Shown here in pieces: positions 12,433-25,075 of a DNA stretch of 64,000 nt. The stretch is taken from positions 72,655,558 to 72,719,557 of the forward strand of contig NC_134825.1 of NCBI RefSeq assembly GCF_004210375.1, written 5' to 3'. The position numbers and the translations under genes were made by a program. Positions within the stretch are counted from its first letter, which is position 1. Each line of letters opens with the position of its first letter. The notes beneath the pieces were generated by a model. The model saw only the letters and a program-made list of their open reading frames with translations, had not been told where the DNA came from and did no database searches. This stretch comes from Tachypleus tridentatus. Lineage: Eukaryota; Arthropoda; Merostomata; Xiphosura; Limulidae.

Positions 12433-14147
12433 AAAAATCAAAATTCATACTTTTTAGTTAAATTAAAATTATTAGCAGTAAATTTCAGTAATTTATTTTT
12501 AGTTGAGGAATCATTTCATAATTAAACAAGGATTATTGACAATAAAATATAATATTTCAAAAATAACAGAACCATTACGAAGAAGTTTTGAAATGTTACT
12601 TTAATTATTTTCAATCGACGTAAAGAAGAGAGCATCACATAGACGAATTTTTATCAAGCTTCAAATCAACAACCCATTAACGTTTGTTACACGTATTATT
12701 CTAATTTAAGAGTTCCTAGTGATTTCTGTTAATTTACAGTTTAAAAAAAATCGTAGTTACGAGTCACGTTCCAGTCCACTCGTGAATTATACTACGAAAC
12801 TTCACATTACTTTCTCAGCTTACTCATACATTTTCTTGGAAAGAAATCAATGCACAAAACCAAATACACAAACTTACAATTCTCGGAAAATGGAGATCAT
12901 GTTCCCACAATTCTTTATTAGGCAAAAATCAGGTTATGGGTTATTGGCTTGTTTCAAATATCCGTCTGTTTTCACATTCGAAAATTTTATAACCTAGAGA
13001 GTGTATATACATATAATATCAAGCGTAAAATTTATAAAGACTCACTAGAATACTACTTGCAGACAGCTTCTGGATTTTTACGTTAGAGATATGCGCTTTT
13101 CACTCTACTGAATAGCTATCTTTCAAGTAGAATGGTTTCGACGTATTACATCGTATGATATGGGCAGGTAAATCTGTTAACAACATAAGTAGCTTCTTTG
13201 AAATGAAAAATTTTTGTTCTTGAAACATTTTTCCAAATTTTGAAACACAAATTGATAAATTAGAAACAATTCTATTTAACTGTACATTTTTAATCATACA
13301 TTCTTGGAGAAACTTATTAAGAAAAGTAATAAAATTTGTTTTAAACCACCAATTGTTTATGTTATGTTTAAATAGAGTTCTAATGTTAAGTATTATACAC
13401 AAATTATATTCCAAGAATGTATTAATAATTACACTGAATTATCATTATTATTTTACTTTTCCGACGAGGCACAAAATATATTTAAACACTTGGCTTCTAA
13501 GTTATTGTTAGTTTTATAGTTACAAGAGCGTTTGAAATATTTCAATAACAAACACTTGAACAGTCGACTTGCAAAGAAACACAAAAGTTTCAATTATATC
13601 TTACTCTTTTATAACTAGAAGTTCTATTTTGATTGATAAACCCAAATTTTATGGTTAATATGAACATTTTGATCGTTTTATTCTATCTTCCTTCAATTTT
13701 ATTTGAAGTTTGATTATGAGCCATCCTTAATATTTGTTCAGTCAGTTTGACTTGAATCTTGATTATGGGTTATCTTTAATTCTATTGTAGTTGTAGTTTG
13801 ACTAAGTGATATATTATTTACTTAAAATGATGGGCTCAAGGCTGAGCTACCGATGAGAAATGTATTTTTACAGGTTTCTGCATCCTTCTGAGATCAGTTC
13901 AGTGCTTTTTTTAAAAATCAGATTTACGAATCTTTCTGAGATCAGTTTCACCCATTATTTTTATATCACTACATGTTACTACATAAGTCAGTGACAAGTA
14001 CTGTAGTGGGGTTGAAATGTTCTCAGGTGTTACGTCACTTCAACAGGTTTGTGTCCGTGGCTATAATTAAATATTCATAAGTGTTTGTAGCAGGGTATTT
14101 CCACAACTGCAGCTGTTAGAATTAGATTTATTTATTCATCAAGAAAA
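12433..14147. other. AT-rich intergenic DNA
   Basis: No SINE or exon recognised. The frames at 12719-12997 (+) and 13100-13414 (-) are AT-rich, lack family motifs and are probably chance. Confidence 0.45.
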
Positions 14148-14400
14148 TGCGGACTGGCATGGCCAGGTGGGTTAAGGTGTTCGACTCGTAATCTGAGGGT
14201 CGAGGGTTCGAATTCCTGTCACACCTTTCAGCGTTACAATGTTACGGCCAATCCCACTATTCCTTGGTAAAAGAGTAGCCCAAACGTTGGCAGTGGATAG
14301 TGATGACTAGTTGCCTTCCCTCTAGTCTTACACTGCTAAATTAGGGATGACTAGCGCAGATAGTCCTCGAGTAGCTTTGCGCGAAATTCCAAAAAAAAAC
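14148..14400 (+). mobile_element. SINE-1 copy with small internal deletion
   Basis: Complete head; the ACACCAAACATGCTCGCCC segment is shortened to ACACC before TTTCAGCG. Confidence 0.9.
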
Positions 14401-14904
14401 AACAAAAACCAAACAAGAATGTGCCTTGTTATTGTACGAACGTCGTTTCTTGATTTTGTGTGAGGAAATACGGTTAATACTCAGCTTTTAAGAGTATCAA
14501 ACACTTTCAAGGTTCTTGGACTTACGCTTTCACAGGAGTCTAAAATCCATTCCATTAGAAATACATTGTTTATTTATTGTGTCTGTCAGTGTGAATGTCA
14601 AGTATATAAATGCCAGTCAAGTGAAAGTAGACAAATTATATCCTCCATTTTCTAATTAATTTACCAAAAAATAAAATTGTGAGAAGACATGTTAGGGTTT
14701 TTCTGTTACTACTAGCAACCTTATCTAAAGTTATTTCTGTCGTTTTATGTATAATTTTGTAGTACATGGTTTTTCTGTGCCAAGCTAATTATTTTGTTAA
14801 CTAGTAAACCTCCAGAATAAGTCTTAATCGTTATGAATGTTAATTCAAATTTGGCGAGATGTTTGTTTGAACCATTTTCGAAGGTAAAGTTTCCACCTAC
14901 AAAG

Positions 14905-15150
14905 TTTGCTTTGTATTTCACATCAAGCTACACGAAAACTATCTTAGCTTAATTTTTGTAATGATAGGCTAGAGCGAAGACAGCTAGTCAACACCACCCA
15001 CCGCCAACTGCTGTTGTACTCTTTAACAATAAATAACAGGATTGACCTTTACATTATAATGCTTCCAGGATTGGAAGGGTGAGCATGGTAGAAGCTATAA
15101 TCGAGCCTATAACCTTCAAATTGCAAGTAGACTGACTTATCAACTAACTA
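14905..15150 (-). mobile_element. Old SINE-1 copy
   Basis: CACCACCCACCGCCAACT, ACATTATAATGC and GAGCATG words in order, head heavily mutated. Confidence 0.75.
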
Positions 15151-16726
15151 AAGAAAAAACCCTGTAAAACTCAGTTTCTTAGTCCGTTACATTTTGGATA
15201 AGGAGGGTTAGAAGATTCGGAAGATAACCTGAAAGTACTAGAATAAATGTTGAGGTAAAACAGTTTAAGAAACGTTACAATAAAAATATTTAAAGTATGT
15301 TTTAAGTGTTAAAAACTCACTAATCATGTGATCATCCTGTTTACAGATAAACTATTTCATGGACAGATAAACCTAAGATATGCACTTAATCTCATAAATT
15401 TTGACATTTACTTGGCTTATTAATAGTCGTCTTTATTTGTCTTCATTTACTCAAAGAACGGTTTATTTTTTGAAAATTATAACAAGTTTGAATTCAGCAA
15501 ACGTTTAAAGCTAGAGAAAAGAATGGCTGATGAGAAAAATTACATAAAATAATTTTGAATTTTAGTTGAAACTAGGACTTTCAATCTAACATCACAATGG
15601 TGGTTATTATTGTCTACATTTATAAAAATTAACTTAGTCTATGAAGAATTTGTAGAAATAAACCTGCATGTTACTCAACCTGTACCTCAAGCTGATTGCA
15701 TGAATTGCTCAGGTGTGCTAATATTTTCTTTCGCTGCTTCTATACCACCCCTGCTGATTTTTACAAAGTTTTCGTAAGTCAAGGAGCTTAATTAACTTCA
15801 AAAAAATATTCCTTAATTTGACAGAAAACAAAGGTACAGCACCATCAATTGCTCTGCCTGAGGTCCACCATGACAGTTTTCAGACAGTGAGAATCACATT
15901 CAAAAATAGGGGGACATGTATTTTTACCATGTCCTAGTAAGGAATAATCGCCTAAGTAGCAATCACAACGTGACAGACATGTTAAGATTGTGCAAAACTT
16001 ACACTTCCACGACAAGCTGGTATTGTAATATAACACCATGCAATCCTTTGCGGTATTCCGGATTGTGTGAGCACGAACTAATTTTCCACATCAAGATTCA
16101 CGACACGTAATGGTTTATTTCTACTTGTTTAACCACTGTAATGGTCAGTTGGAAGGAAACCCCGCGACTCCATGGTTTCTAACAATACATAATTCTCATT
16201 CCTCGATCTACAGCCTTCGCTCTAGAACTGTCAGGTTGCACTGATATACACATATCTCCTTTCATTCCTTGGTTCACCGAAAATGGTTAATGATCAAACA
16301 TTTTTGTGATTTACTTGGTAAATAAGAAATGGAATTCGGGAAATTCAGAAAAGAGCGAGCTAGAAAAGATTAATGATTGCTGATATTAAAGGTTCATATA
16401 TTTGGGTTTACTGTACTTAGGTATAGAAATATACAGCTTATTTCAATTTAAAAAATGAGCACTTATAGAAAAAATAATTATTTTGAGGCCTTTTTTTTTG
16501 CCTTTCACACATTTGATGAGCCTTTTCTCTACTGACAAACTCTGTTAAAATACTTTAAAATAAGTATCATCCTGCCTCTAAGAAGTATCGTTTTGTGCCG
16601 AAACAAGAACGTTTGACAGAGAGACGTTTAGAAACACTCTTTTTGATTCCACTTTTGTATTAGTTCTCTACTTATGCATATTTCACTTTTAACCCCATTC
16701 GTCCATCTCACCTATTTCTATCACCT
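15151..16726. other. Intergenic DNA with a Cys-rich minus frame
   Basis: Apart from the cysteine-rich frame at 15845-16039 nothing is recognised. Confidence 0.4.
15845..16039 (-). CDS. Cysteine-rich open frame, uncertain
   Basis: 64 codons with nine Cys, including CKFC, CDC and CPPIFECDSHC. The spacing vaguely recalls extracellular disulfide-rich modules (antistasin-like or VWC-like), but no full domain pattern, signal peptide or clear exon is visible. It could be a decayed exon or chance. I assign no function. Confidence 0.15.
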   Translation of the reverse strand: MVLYYNTSLSWKCKFCTILTCLSRCDCYLGDYSLLGHGKNTCPPIFECDSHCLKTVMVDLRQSN

Positions 16727-16953
16727 AGTCATGATCTAAACCATTTCACTCAGTCATGATCTAAGCTCTTCCACCAAGTTATGAACTAAACCCTTTCACT
16801 CAGTCCTGATCTAAGCTCTTAAGTTATGAACTAAACCCTTTCACTCAGTCCTGATCTAAGCTCTTCCACCAAGTTATGATCTAAGATCATGACTCAGTTC
16901 TGATCTAAGCTCTTCCACCTAGTTATGATCTAAACCCCTTTATCTAGTCCTGA
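16727..16953 (+). repeat. Tandem repeat of ~22/44-bp units
   Basis: TGATCTAAGCTCTTCCACC and TGAACTAAACCCTTTCACTC alternate about five times with indels. Confidence 0.85.
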
Positions 16954-17827
16954 TCCATATCTTTGGCATATAAAATATTTCTTCATTTATTCCTTTTCCT
17001 TACTTTATTTTCACTAATACAGAATTGAATGGAAATGATAATAGCATCCAATGGAAGCGGCCTAATCACTATTGTATTTACATTATGACAATTACGAGAT
17101 AATCGCCATTCTGTAATAAATCTTATTGTTATTATTCTTGTAAAGACAATAAGTTATCAAAGTATACAATTACCATACTCTTACAACCTTTTGTCTTCAA
17201 ACGTCCGTTATTTAACATTTATTTTCCATGTTGTTTAACAATTAACGTGAAATAGAGCTTATACGTAAAATGATACAGATCACTCGTGTGTGTGTGTATT
17301 TTTATATATATTATATATACTCTAAAATATGAGTACATACATGTATAATGTGTTGACACCGAGGATCACATTGCATGGTAAGATTCTGTAACAAACTCAC
17401 TCTGAAGTAGTTTGAAATGTAGTAGCTTACTGCTCAGAGTATATTAACTTTTATAGTAAGTAACCGTCAATTACATACAATGTTGTTTTGGGCGGTTTTT
17501 CACTTCAAGGTGAGAGTTGACCTGGATTGCTCATGTGCAAGTGTGACCTTTTCTTCTCACTCCATAACGTAATATGCACACTATAACTTGTGTAAAAATC
17601 CAGTCATGCTTATGGAAAAGTTATGATAAAAAATACTACATTCAGTAGACTTGGAAAAAAAAAAGTACTTTCTTTCGGAGAAACCAGGTCCATGGACCAT
17701 CGATACTGTGCAACACAGTCGGAACGTAACAAGCAAACAATCTAACCTTAAAGTAAACTGTACATAAAACATGTTTTACCCTAAGACTAAGTAACCTTAG
17801 TTATGAAGTTAGCATAACTACAAATAG
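16954..17827. other. Intergenic DNA with a TG/TA microsatellite
   Basis: A (TG)n stretch lies at 17287-17298 and a TA-rich run at 17304-17320. No gene recognised. Confidence 0.45.
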
Positions 17828-18098
17828 GTTTGGTTTGAATTTCGCGCAAAGCTACACGAGAGCTATCTGCGCTAGCCGTCCATAATTTAGCAGTTTAAGA
17901 CTAGAAGGAAGGCAGCTATTCATCACCACCCACCGCCAATTCTTGGGCTACTCTTTTACCAGAGAATAGTGGGATTAACTGTCACTTTATAACGCCACCT
18001 GCGGTTGAAAGGGCGAGCATATTTGGTGTGACGGAGATTCGAACCCGCAACCTTCGGATTACGAGTCGAGTGCCTTAACTACCTGGCCATGCGGGGCC
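17828..18098 (-). mobile_element. SINE-1 copy
   Basis: Full-length reverse copy, tail TTTGAATTTCGCGC to head CCATGCGGGGCC. Confidence 0.93.
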
Positions 18099-18139
18099 GA
18101 CTTGTATGAAATCAAAAAAATGTTATTTTTTTATAACTA

Positions 18140-18840
18140 AGTACAATCTACTATTTAAAGTGTTTCTAAATAAGTTAGTGTCATTACTATTTAAATTGTT
18201 CCTAAATAAGTTAGTGCCATTACTATTTAAATTGTACCTAAATAAGTTAGTGCCATTACTATTTAAATTGTACCTAAATAAGTTATTGCCATTACTATTT
18301 AAATTGTACCTAAATAAGTTAGTGCCATTACTATTTAAATTGTACCTAAATAAGTTAGTGCCATTACTATTTAAATTGTACCTAAATAAGTTAGTGCCAT
18401 TACTATTTAAAGTGTTCCTAAATAAGTAAGTGTCATTACTATTTAAAGTGTGTACCTAAATAAGTTAGTGCCATTACTATTTAAAGTGTTCCTAAATAAG
18501 TAAGTGTCATTACTATTTAAATTGTAAATAAATAAGTTAGTGCCATTACTATTTAAAGTGTTCCTATTACTATTTAAAGTTTTCTAAATAAGTAAGCGTC
18601 ATTACTATTTAAAGTGTTCCTAAATAAGTAAGTGCCATTACTATTTAAAGTGTTCCTAAATAAGTAAGTGTCATTACTATTTAAATTGTACCTAAATAAG
18701 TTAGTGCCATTACTATTTAAAGTGTTCCTAAATAAGTAAGTGCCATTACTATTTAAAGTGTTCCTAAATAAGTAAGTGTCATTACTATTTAAAGTGTTTC
18801 TAAATAAGTACGTGTCATTACTATTTAAATTGATCCTAAA
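18140..18840 (+). repeat. 36-bp minisatellite, about 19 units
   Basis: Unit CTAAATAAGTTAGTGCCA, TTACTATTTAAATTGTAC. The period is a multiple of three, so the early units give an open frame of LFKLYLNKLVPL repeats (18106-18429) with no other coding sign. Confidence 0.95.
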
Positions 18841-19305
18841 AATGTAAAAGATATTAATATTTCAAATGTTCCTAATAAATTGCCTGAATACTTTATATTG
18901 CTGTATCAGGTACAAGAAAATGAAAAGGGAAGAGAGAGACAGCTGGTGACAAATGAGTTATAAATTTCTAACGTTGAACTTTGTTTCACCTCCTTAGAGC
19001 GTAAAGCGCAAAATGAGAAAAAACCTTTTAAAGAATCAATTTACTTTTTTAGCCTAATTTTCTTTGTCACCAGACCGTGCGAGTACTTTATCTTTGTAGT
19101 ATTACAAAAAGAGGAGAGCACCTATTATCGGTAAAAGTACTGAAGTTTCTCTAAAATTTTGAATTATTTTATGAAAATTGTAACAAATCTGTAACAGGTC
19201 AGGATTATTTTTCATAAGCCCTGTTATAAAGCTATTTTAGGTTTAGTGTAATTTACGGCCTCTTCTCTGAATGAAACAGCTTAAGGCAGTTGTAAAAAGA
19301 TGTGC
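18841..19305. other. AT-rich DNA without recognised feature
   Basis: No exon, SINE or repeat recognised. Confidence 0.5.
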
Positions 19306-19424
19306 GTGTGTGTTTTTTTATAGCAAAGCCACATTGGGCTATCTACTGAGCCCACCGAGGGGTATCGAACCCCTGATTTTAGCGTTGCATATCCGTAGAC
19401 TTACCGCTGTACTAGCGGGGGAGC
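19306..19424 (-). mobile_element. SINE-3 copy
   Basis: Reverse copy: TATAGCAAAGCCACATTGGG tail and GGGGTATCGAACCCCTG B box, head CTAGCGGGGG. Confidence 0.85.
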
Positions 19425-21277
19425 TGTGAAAAGATGAAACAAAATACTCGAATATTGAAATATTTTTATTAAATTAGAAAAAAAAAGGACGGCTATTACT
19501 CAGATTCAGTGGATAAATCAATAGATGGCGTAACAACCTAACGACATTATTAAATTTATCAGTAGGTTCTTCTGCAATAGGGCTTGAGAATATTTATTTA
19601 TGTATTTTTAGCCTTTCCATTGGTTTATTTTATGATCTTTGGCAATAATCTTCGAACATTAGTTGATATAAAGTGAATAAAACTTTCCCTTTACATTACT
19701 CATACACATGGTACCAAAGGAAGCCTTGCACAGCGCAAGCATGGCGGTCAGTTACATCGACGAGTGACCAATAACCATATTTTTGTAGCCATTCACGCGA
19801 TGCCTGTCAGGAATGACGGGCATTAATTATGTTCTATCGCGAGCACATGCTACATATTGTCCAAAGAATCACTCGTGGTAAAAGCCATAACCGCAGCAAT
19901 TACGTACAGGGAGGGAAACTTCAGGATAACATTACACTGGGATAACCCAACACTAGACTGGCTAACTGTCTCGTGTTTTACTGTAAAACGTTCGTCAGAA
20001 GTTAAACTGTTTTACACTCAACCTCTAACAAAACAGTTTATTTTCATCGTAAAAAGTCGTGCATACACTAAAACCGAGGAATATGATAAAATGAGATTAA
20101 TCATGAGATTTTAGAGAAACCGAGAAAACTTTATAGGAATAATAAATAAGATTGAATACGACCAAAATCTGTAATCATGCTGAAACAATTTGTATATTAT
20201 CTCGTATTTTCCATCTTCATAAATATTTCAAGCAGGGTTTTAATTTTGTATCTAAACGTATTATACAAGTAATATCCATAGTGCAGTATTGTAATGATTT
20301 ATCAGAAAGAGAACTCATGTGAAAAAATTAAAAAAAATCATGTTTGTCTAAACGGACGACAACGTTATATTTGTTGGTGTGTTTTTTTTATTTGTCACTT
20401 GCGCTGGTTTATTTAAAGCAAAAAACATCTGTTACTGGCTGAATGCTACTTTTTATATTTTCGTATTTTGTTACATACTCTGAAGATGAAAAGCTCATGA
20501 AATCCAGTGACTTTAAAAAGAAGCAAAGTTAAGCCTGATCGTCTTTGAAATTCACATAACTTTAATCCGATCTATTTAACCACATTAACAACAACAAAAA
20601 AGACATGAGAAAAGTCTAGACTTTTTAAAAGACGCTAGACATTGTTCTGAACTACAAAATTCACAATCCATAATAAAATCGCTCGTAACTTCTATTCTGT
20701 GTTGTTCAGCGCAGCTCGGGTAACACCATAGTATTCACCCTGATAAGTACCTATTATGTTTCTTAAAGCATACTATAGGTGGCGTTTCACCCAACAATAT
20801 AATAATCCTCAAACTATGAAGGCTTTGTAACGTTCATTATAAACGATGGTGAAGGCCTAGGGGATTGAATTATTTTACTGATATCGGGTTTTTAGTTTTA
20901 AAGGTCAAAATGTCTAATAGTCACTTTAGTTACATTAATCCTCTGGTTTGTGTTAGAGTCACGATACATGAGCAAAAGCATTTTGTGTGTTACTCAAGGA
21001 CATGGGTTTAGTTACAGATAGTTGTCCCTCATCGGTTTCAGCGCAATAAAATTGCTAATAAATTAGAATCTCTCACAGTAAAGTTTAGTTTAATAAGAAG
21101 GCAAACGGTTTTGAAATAGCGATTTTGTTAGATCGTAATACAAATGTAATGGTCAGTTTATTCATAATTCACACTCATGTTTTTAATGAAGCTAAAGCTA
21201 TCTCTCAGTTTCTTTATCGGTGATCAGAAAAATAAAACATTTGAAGTTATTTGCCGTTAACCCTCCTACATCAAGAT
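19425..21277. other. Intergenic DNA
   Basis: A GC-richer patch at 19730-19990 holds an 85-codon frame (19857-20114) with a TTG start and no recognised domain. A CTCF-like word lies at 19521. Otherwise nothing recognised. Confidence 0.4.
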
Positions 21278-21356
21278 ATACCGTGGCTTAGCGGTATGTT
21301 TGAGGGCTGAAAACCGGGTTAAATAGACCAGTTAGCTTTGCCCTTAACAACAAACG
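21278..21356 (+). mobile_element. Worn SINE-2 fragment
   Basis: CGTGGCTTAGCGGTATG head and AAAACCGGGTT, then a shortened tail TAGCTTTGCCCTTAACAAC. Confidence 0.65.
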
Positions 21357-21569
21357 TGTGTGTTCAGTGTATGCCTAATTGGATTATTTTAAGCAACATA
21401 TATGCGATGTGTGGTAAACTTAGATTAATGATTAATTTTCAATTACTTTTTGTGATGCTGGATCACAATTACCCATATTCGTAAGATACTTGATATAATG
21501 TATAAAAATACAATATTCGTGTTGGTAATCAAAACTCATTGTTAATCTACCTTTCTGCTTTTATTTTAA

Positions 21570-22220
21570 TAAGAGACACTTGGTTGATAACAGATGGATT
21601 TTCGTCTTGTGCTCGTAAAGTTTGTTTGTTTTGTTTTTGGTTTTTTTTAAATTTCGCACAAAGCTACTAAAGGGCTATTTGTGCTAGCCTTCCCTAATTT
21701 AGCAGTGTAAAACTAGAGGGAATACAGCTAGTCATCACCACCCACCGCCAACTCTTGGGCTACTCTTTACCAACGAATAGTGGGATTGACCGTCACATTA
21801 TAAAGCTCCCACGGCTGGGAGGGCGAACATGTTTGGTACGAGCGGGATTCGAACCCGCGACCCTCCGATTACGAGTCGAACGCCTTAACACACTTGGCCA
21901 TGCCGGGCCCTGCTCATAAAGACAAGCAGGGTTTGGTTGATAATGAAAAGGAATTCTCACCGGCTGTTTATTATAGAGAATCAACACTGAGATAATCGCT
22001 TAGATATTTTCATGTTGTGTAATAACAGATAGACAACACATGTTAATGTGTTAACATTATAGATTAACATTAGGCTTATCTCAGAAAGATTTATATGTTG
22101 TGCATATTACAGAGAGTTAACACTGCATTGATCACAAAGAGATTTTCATTCTGTTATGTAAACAGGAGATATTGAGTTGATAACAAATGCATTTCCGTCC
22201 TGTATTTGTTAAACATAAGA
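21570..22220. repeat. Third decayed tandem array, ~55-60-bp unit
   Basis: Words like TTGATAACAGATGGATTTTC and GTTATGTAAACAGGAG recur around a SINE-1 insertion (21621-21910), with GTTAACACTG-type joints. Confidence 0.6.
21621..21910 (-). mobile_element. SINE-1 copy with target-site duplication
   Basis: Full-length reverse copy. TGCTCGTAAAG (21610-21620) and TGCTCATAAAG (21911-21921) flank it. Confidence 0.93.
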
Positions 22221-22389
22221 GAAGTTGGAATATAAGATATTTGTAGTTTATTTGAAGCTTTACGAAGCTTGATGTACCCTCTAATTCACGCACAGCTCAG
22301 CAAGATACCTTCTATAATTCACGCATAGTTCAGCAATAGTTAGCAGCACCCAATACTAACTAGTAGACCATTGTAATCGAATAGTCAGA

Positions 22390-22627
22390 TTAAACTATAT
22401 TCGAATCCCCGTCACCCCAAACACGCTCGCCCTTACAGCCATTGAGGCGTTATAATGTGACGGTCAATCCCACTATTCGTTGGTAAAAGAGTAGCTCAAA
22501 AGTTGGCGGTGAGTGGTGATGACTAGCTGCCTTCCATCTAGTCTTAAACTGCTAAATTAGGGACAGCTAGCGTAGATAGCTTTCGAGTAGCTTTGCGCGA
22601 AATTCAAAAATAAACAAACAAACAACA
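22390..22627 (+). mobile_element. SINE-1 copy, head truncated
   Basis: Starts at the B box (TTCGAATCCCCG) and runs to AAATAAACAAACAAAC. Confidence 0.9.
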
Positions 22628-22647
22628 AACGAAACGTCAACTATAGG

Positions 22648-22838
22648 GCTCTCTTTCAGCTGTGGGGGCGTTATAAAGTGACGGTCAATCCCACTATTTG
22701 TTGGTGAAACAGTAGCCCAAAGGTTAGCGATGGGTAATGATGACTAACTGCCTTCCTTCTCGTCTTACAATGCTAAATTAAGGATGGCTAGCACAGATAG
22801 CCCTCGTATAGCTTTGCGCGAAATTCAAAACAAACTAA
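22648..22838 (+). mobile_element. SINE-1 body fragment
   Basis: Starts at CTTTCAGCTGTGGGGG with no tRNA-like part; tail complete. Lies 20 bp after the previous copy in the same orientation. Confidence 0.9.
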
Positions 22839-23267
22839 ACCAAACCACTCAACTCAATACCGTCGTATGTTCAGTCCAACTAGGCCACGCTACGTCCGTT
22901 TAGAGAATGGAATGAAATCATATTTACCGATTACTACACATACTGTGCAACAATAGTTTTAACAGCTTCAATCAACAATTATTGCTCCTATATACATTTA
23001 ACTGAAGTTCCAACCATTCTATATGCTAAGAAGTTATGAGTTAAAGTAAAGAACAATATGCTGTAACATGTCAACCATAATATGTATGTTCAGATATCAA
23101 TACTAACAATATCTAAAATATTTTTATCATATTCAAGCAATTTCTTTTGAAATGTATATACATAGCCTGTTCCACTTAATCTTACCAATCGAATACAGTT
23201 TAAAAGAATTTTCATAATCTGCTTCTATTTAAATTCCTATAATAACTTAATAATAACATAGAGAAAT
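22839..23267. other. AT-rich DNA without recognised feature
   Basis: Nothing recognised. Confidence 0.5.
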
Positions 23268-23527
23268 GTTTGTTTTTGAAATTCGCGTAAAGCTACTCAA
23301 GGGCTACCTACGCTCGCCGACCCTAATTTAGCAGTGTAAGACTAGAGGGAAGGCAACTAGTCATCACTATTCACCGCTAACTTTTAGGCTACTCATTTAC
23401 CAACAAATAGTGGAACTGACCGTCACATTATGTTGCCCCAACAGATGAAAGGGCGAGCATGTTTGGTGCAACGGCGATTCAAATCCGTGACTCTCAGATT
23501 ACGAGTCGAGCGCCTTAACCACCTCGG
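23268..23527 (-). mobile_element. SINE-1 copy
   Basis: Reverse copy; last bases of the head (GGCATGCC side) are lost after CCACCTCGG. Confidence 0.9.
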
Positions 23528-24168
23528 AATATTGATAATGATTGAAATATAACTCATTTTAAACGCAAAGCAACAAGCTTAGTTCAATTGCACAGGAAAC
23601 TTAATTTTCATTCAGGAAGTTCTACTAAATAAACATAAAAAATTCAAGGACTAATGAAATAGCAACATTATCATCAAATGTGCTAAGTAAGCCACTATCC
23701 TCATAGTAATGCTAAACAACATGAAAAATTCAAGGCAAAATTCTTTGCCAAGTTTCCACGTGTATAAAGCGTTGAATAGTAATGTGTGTAACATTGAATC
23801 TTCCTTTTTATCCAGTCAAACTCACTTTTGTATTGGCTATACGATATGATTTTTGGCACGTGCCTTCTGTATAACTTACGCTTTAGTGATTCAGTATTTT
23901 TTCAGATATTTCACACTCAAGGTTAAATTTGAATCATTTGTTTATAAATGAATTTAAACGCAAAGTTCAATTACATTAAACTAAAATACAATGTCTTAAT
24001 TAATCACAGATGTCTGTAGAAAAAATCAACAGATAGATTTGCTGAATTTTAAATATGAATCTATTGAAGAAGGATGGCGTTGCCGACTGCTTCTATCAAT
24101 TTAAAATACATTCGTAAGCAATGGTATAGAAATAAAATTCCGCAAACTTCGAAAACACTGGACTCTGG
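23528..24168. other. AT-rich DNA without recognised feature
   Basis: Only GGATGGCGTTGCCGACTGC near 24072 stands out, resembling a word near 9027. Confidence 0.45.
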
Positions 24169-24410
24169 CATGGCATGGTGAATAAGGCACTCGACTCGTA
24201 GTCCGAGAGTCGGGGGTTTGAATCCCCGTCACACCAAACATGCTCGCAATTTTCGCCGTGGGGCATTAAAATGTGAAGGTCAATCCCAATATTCGTTGGT
24301 AAAAGAGTAGCCCAAGAGTTGGCGATGAGTGGTGATGATTAGCTTCCTTCAATCTAGTCTTCAACTGCTAAATTAGGAACAGCTAGCGCAGTTAGCCCTC
24401 GTGTAACTTT
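24169..24410 (+). mobile_element. SINE-1 copy, tail shortened
   Basis: CTGGCATGGCATGGTGAATA head to GCCCTCGTGTAACTTTA. Confidence 0.9.
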
Positions 24411-24607
24411 AAAATCACTTTATAATGTTAGATCACATAAATGTAAGTTTTATGTAAATAAATTTTGAGCTGACAATGAAGAACTCACACTAACTGCAAA
24501 ATAGGCCTAAGAAAAAACCACTGGCGAGCATACTAAAGTATCACAATTAATATTGAATACTTTTTCAAAACTGTTTGTTCACATTTTAATCTTGATGCCA
24601 AACAATA

Positions 24608-24737
24608 AGTCCCCAGCTGGTACAGCGGTAAGTCTACGGAGTTACAATGCTAAAATCAGGGGCTCGATTCCCCTCGGTGGACTCAGCAGATAGCCCATTG
24701 TGGCTTTGCTATAATAAAAAAAAAACACACACACAGA
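24608..24737 (+). mobile_element. SINE-3 copy
   Basis: CCCCAGCTGGTACAGCGGTA head, GGGCTCGATTCCCC B box, tail CAGATAGCCCATTGTGGC then TTTGCTATAATAAAAA. Confidence 0.9.
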
Positions 24738-24763
24738 AATCTAAATAGATATTTTGCCCCCCC

Positions 24764-24900
24764 CCAATGGCTCAGCGGTATGTCTGAGAACTTACAACGC
24801 TAAAAGCCGGGTTTCGATACCCGTGGTGGGCAGAACACAGATAGCCCATTGTGTAGCTTTGTGCTTAATTCAAAACAACAACAGCAACAAAGCCAAACAA
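24764..24900 (+). mobile_element. SINE-2 copy
   Basis: Near-complete: AATGGCTCAGCGGTATGTC, GGGTTTCGATACCCGTGG, tail CAGATAGCCCATTGTGTAGC and TTTGTGCTTAATTC. Follows a run of nine C. Confidence 0.92.
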
Positions 24901-25017
24901 TAAAACAAAAAATAACACACAATGAAACTGACAGAGAAGGAACATATTTATAGTCCGATATAATGATATCTATAGAGATAGAATATTTGTTAAAATGTTG
25001 TGATTGGTTCTTTGTTA

Positions 25018-25075
25018 ACTTGAAATGAAGCACAAAGCTACTCAATGGACTATCTGTACTTCGCCTACAATTTGA
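25018..25075 (-). mobile_element. SINE-2 tail fragment
   Basis: GAAGCACAAAGCTACTCAAT and the reversed AGATAG box only. Confidence 0.7.

Noticed and set aside
12719-13414. Frames of 92 and 104 codons
   Set aside because: AT-rich composition, no splice context and no motif; expected by chance in this DNA.
18106-18429. 107-codon Leu/Lys repeat protein
   Set aside because: Translation of a 36-bp minisatellite; the frame breaks in later units and no transcript signal is seen.
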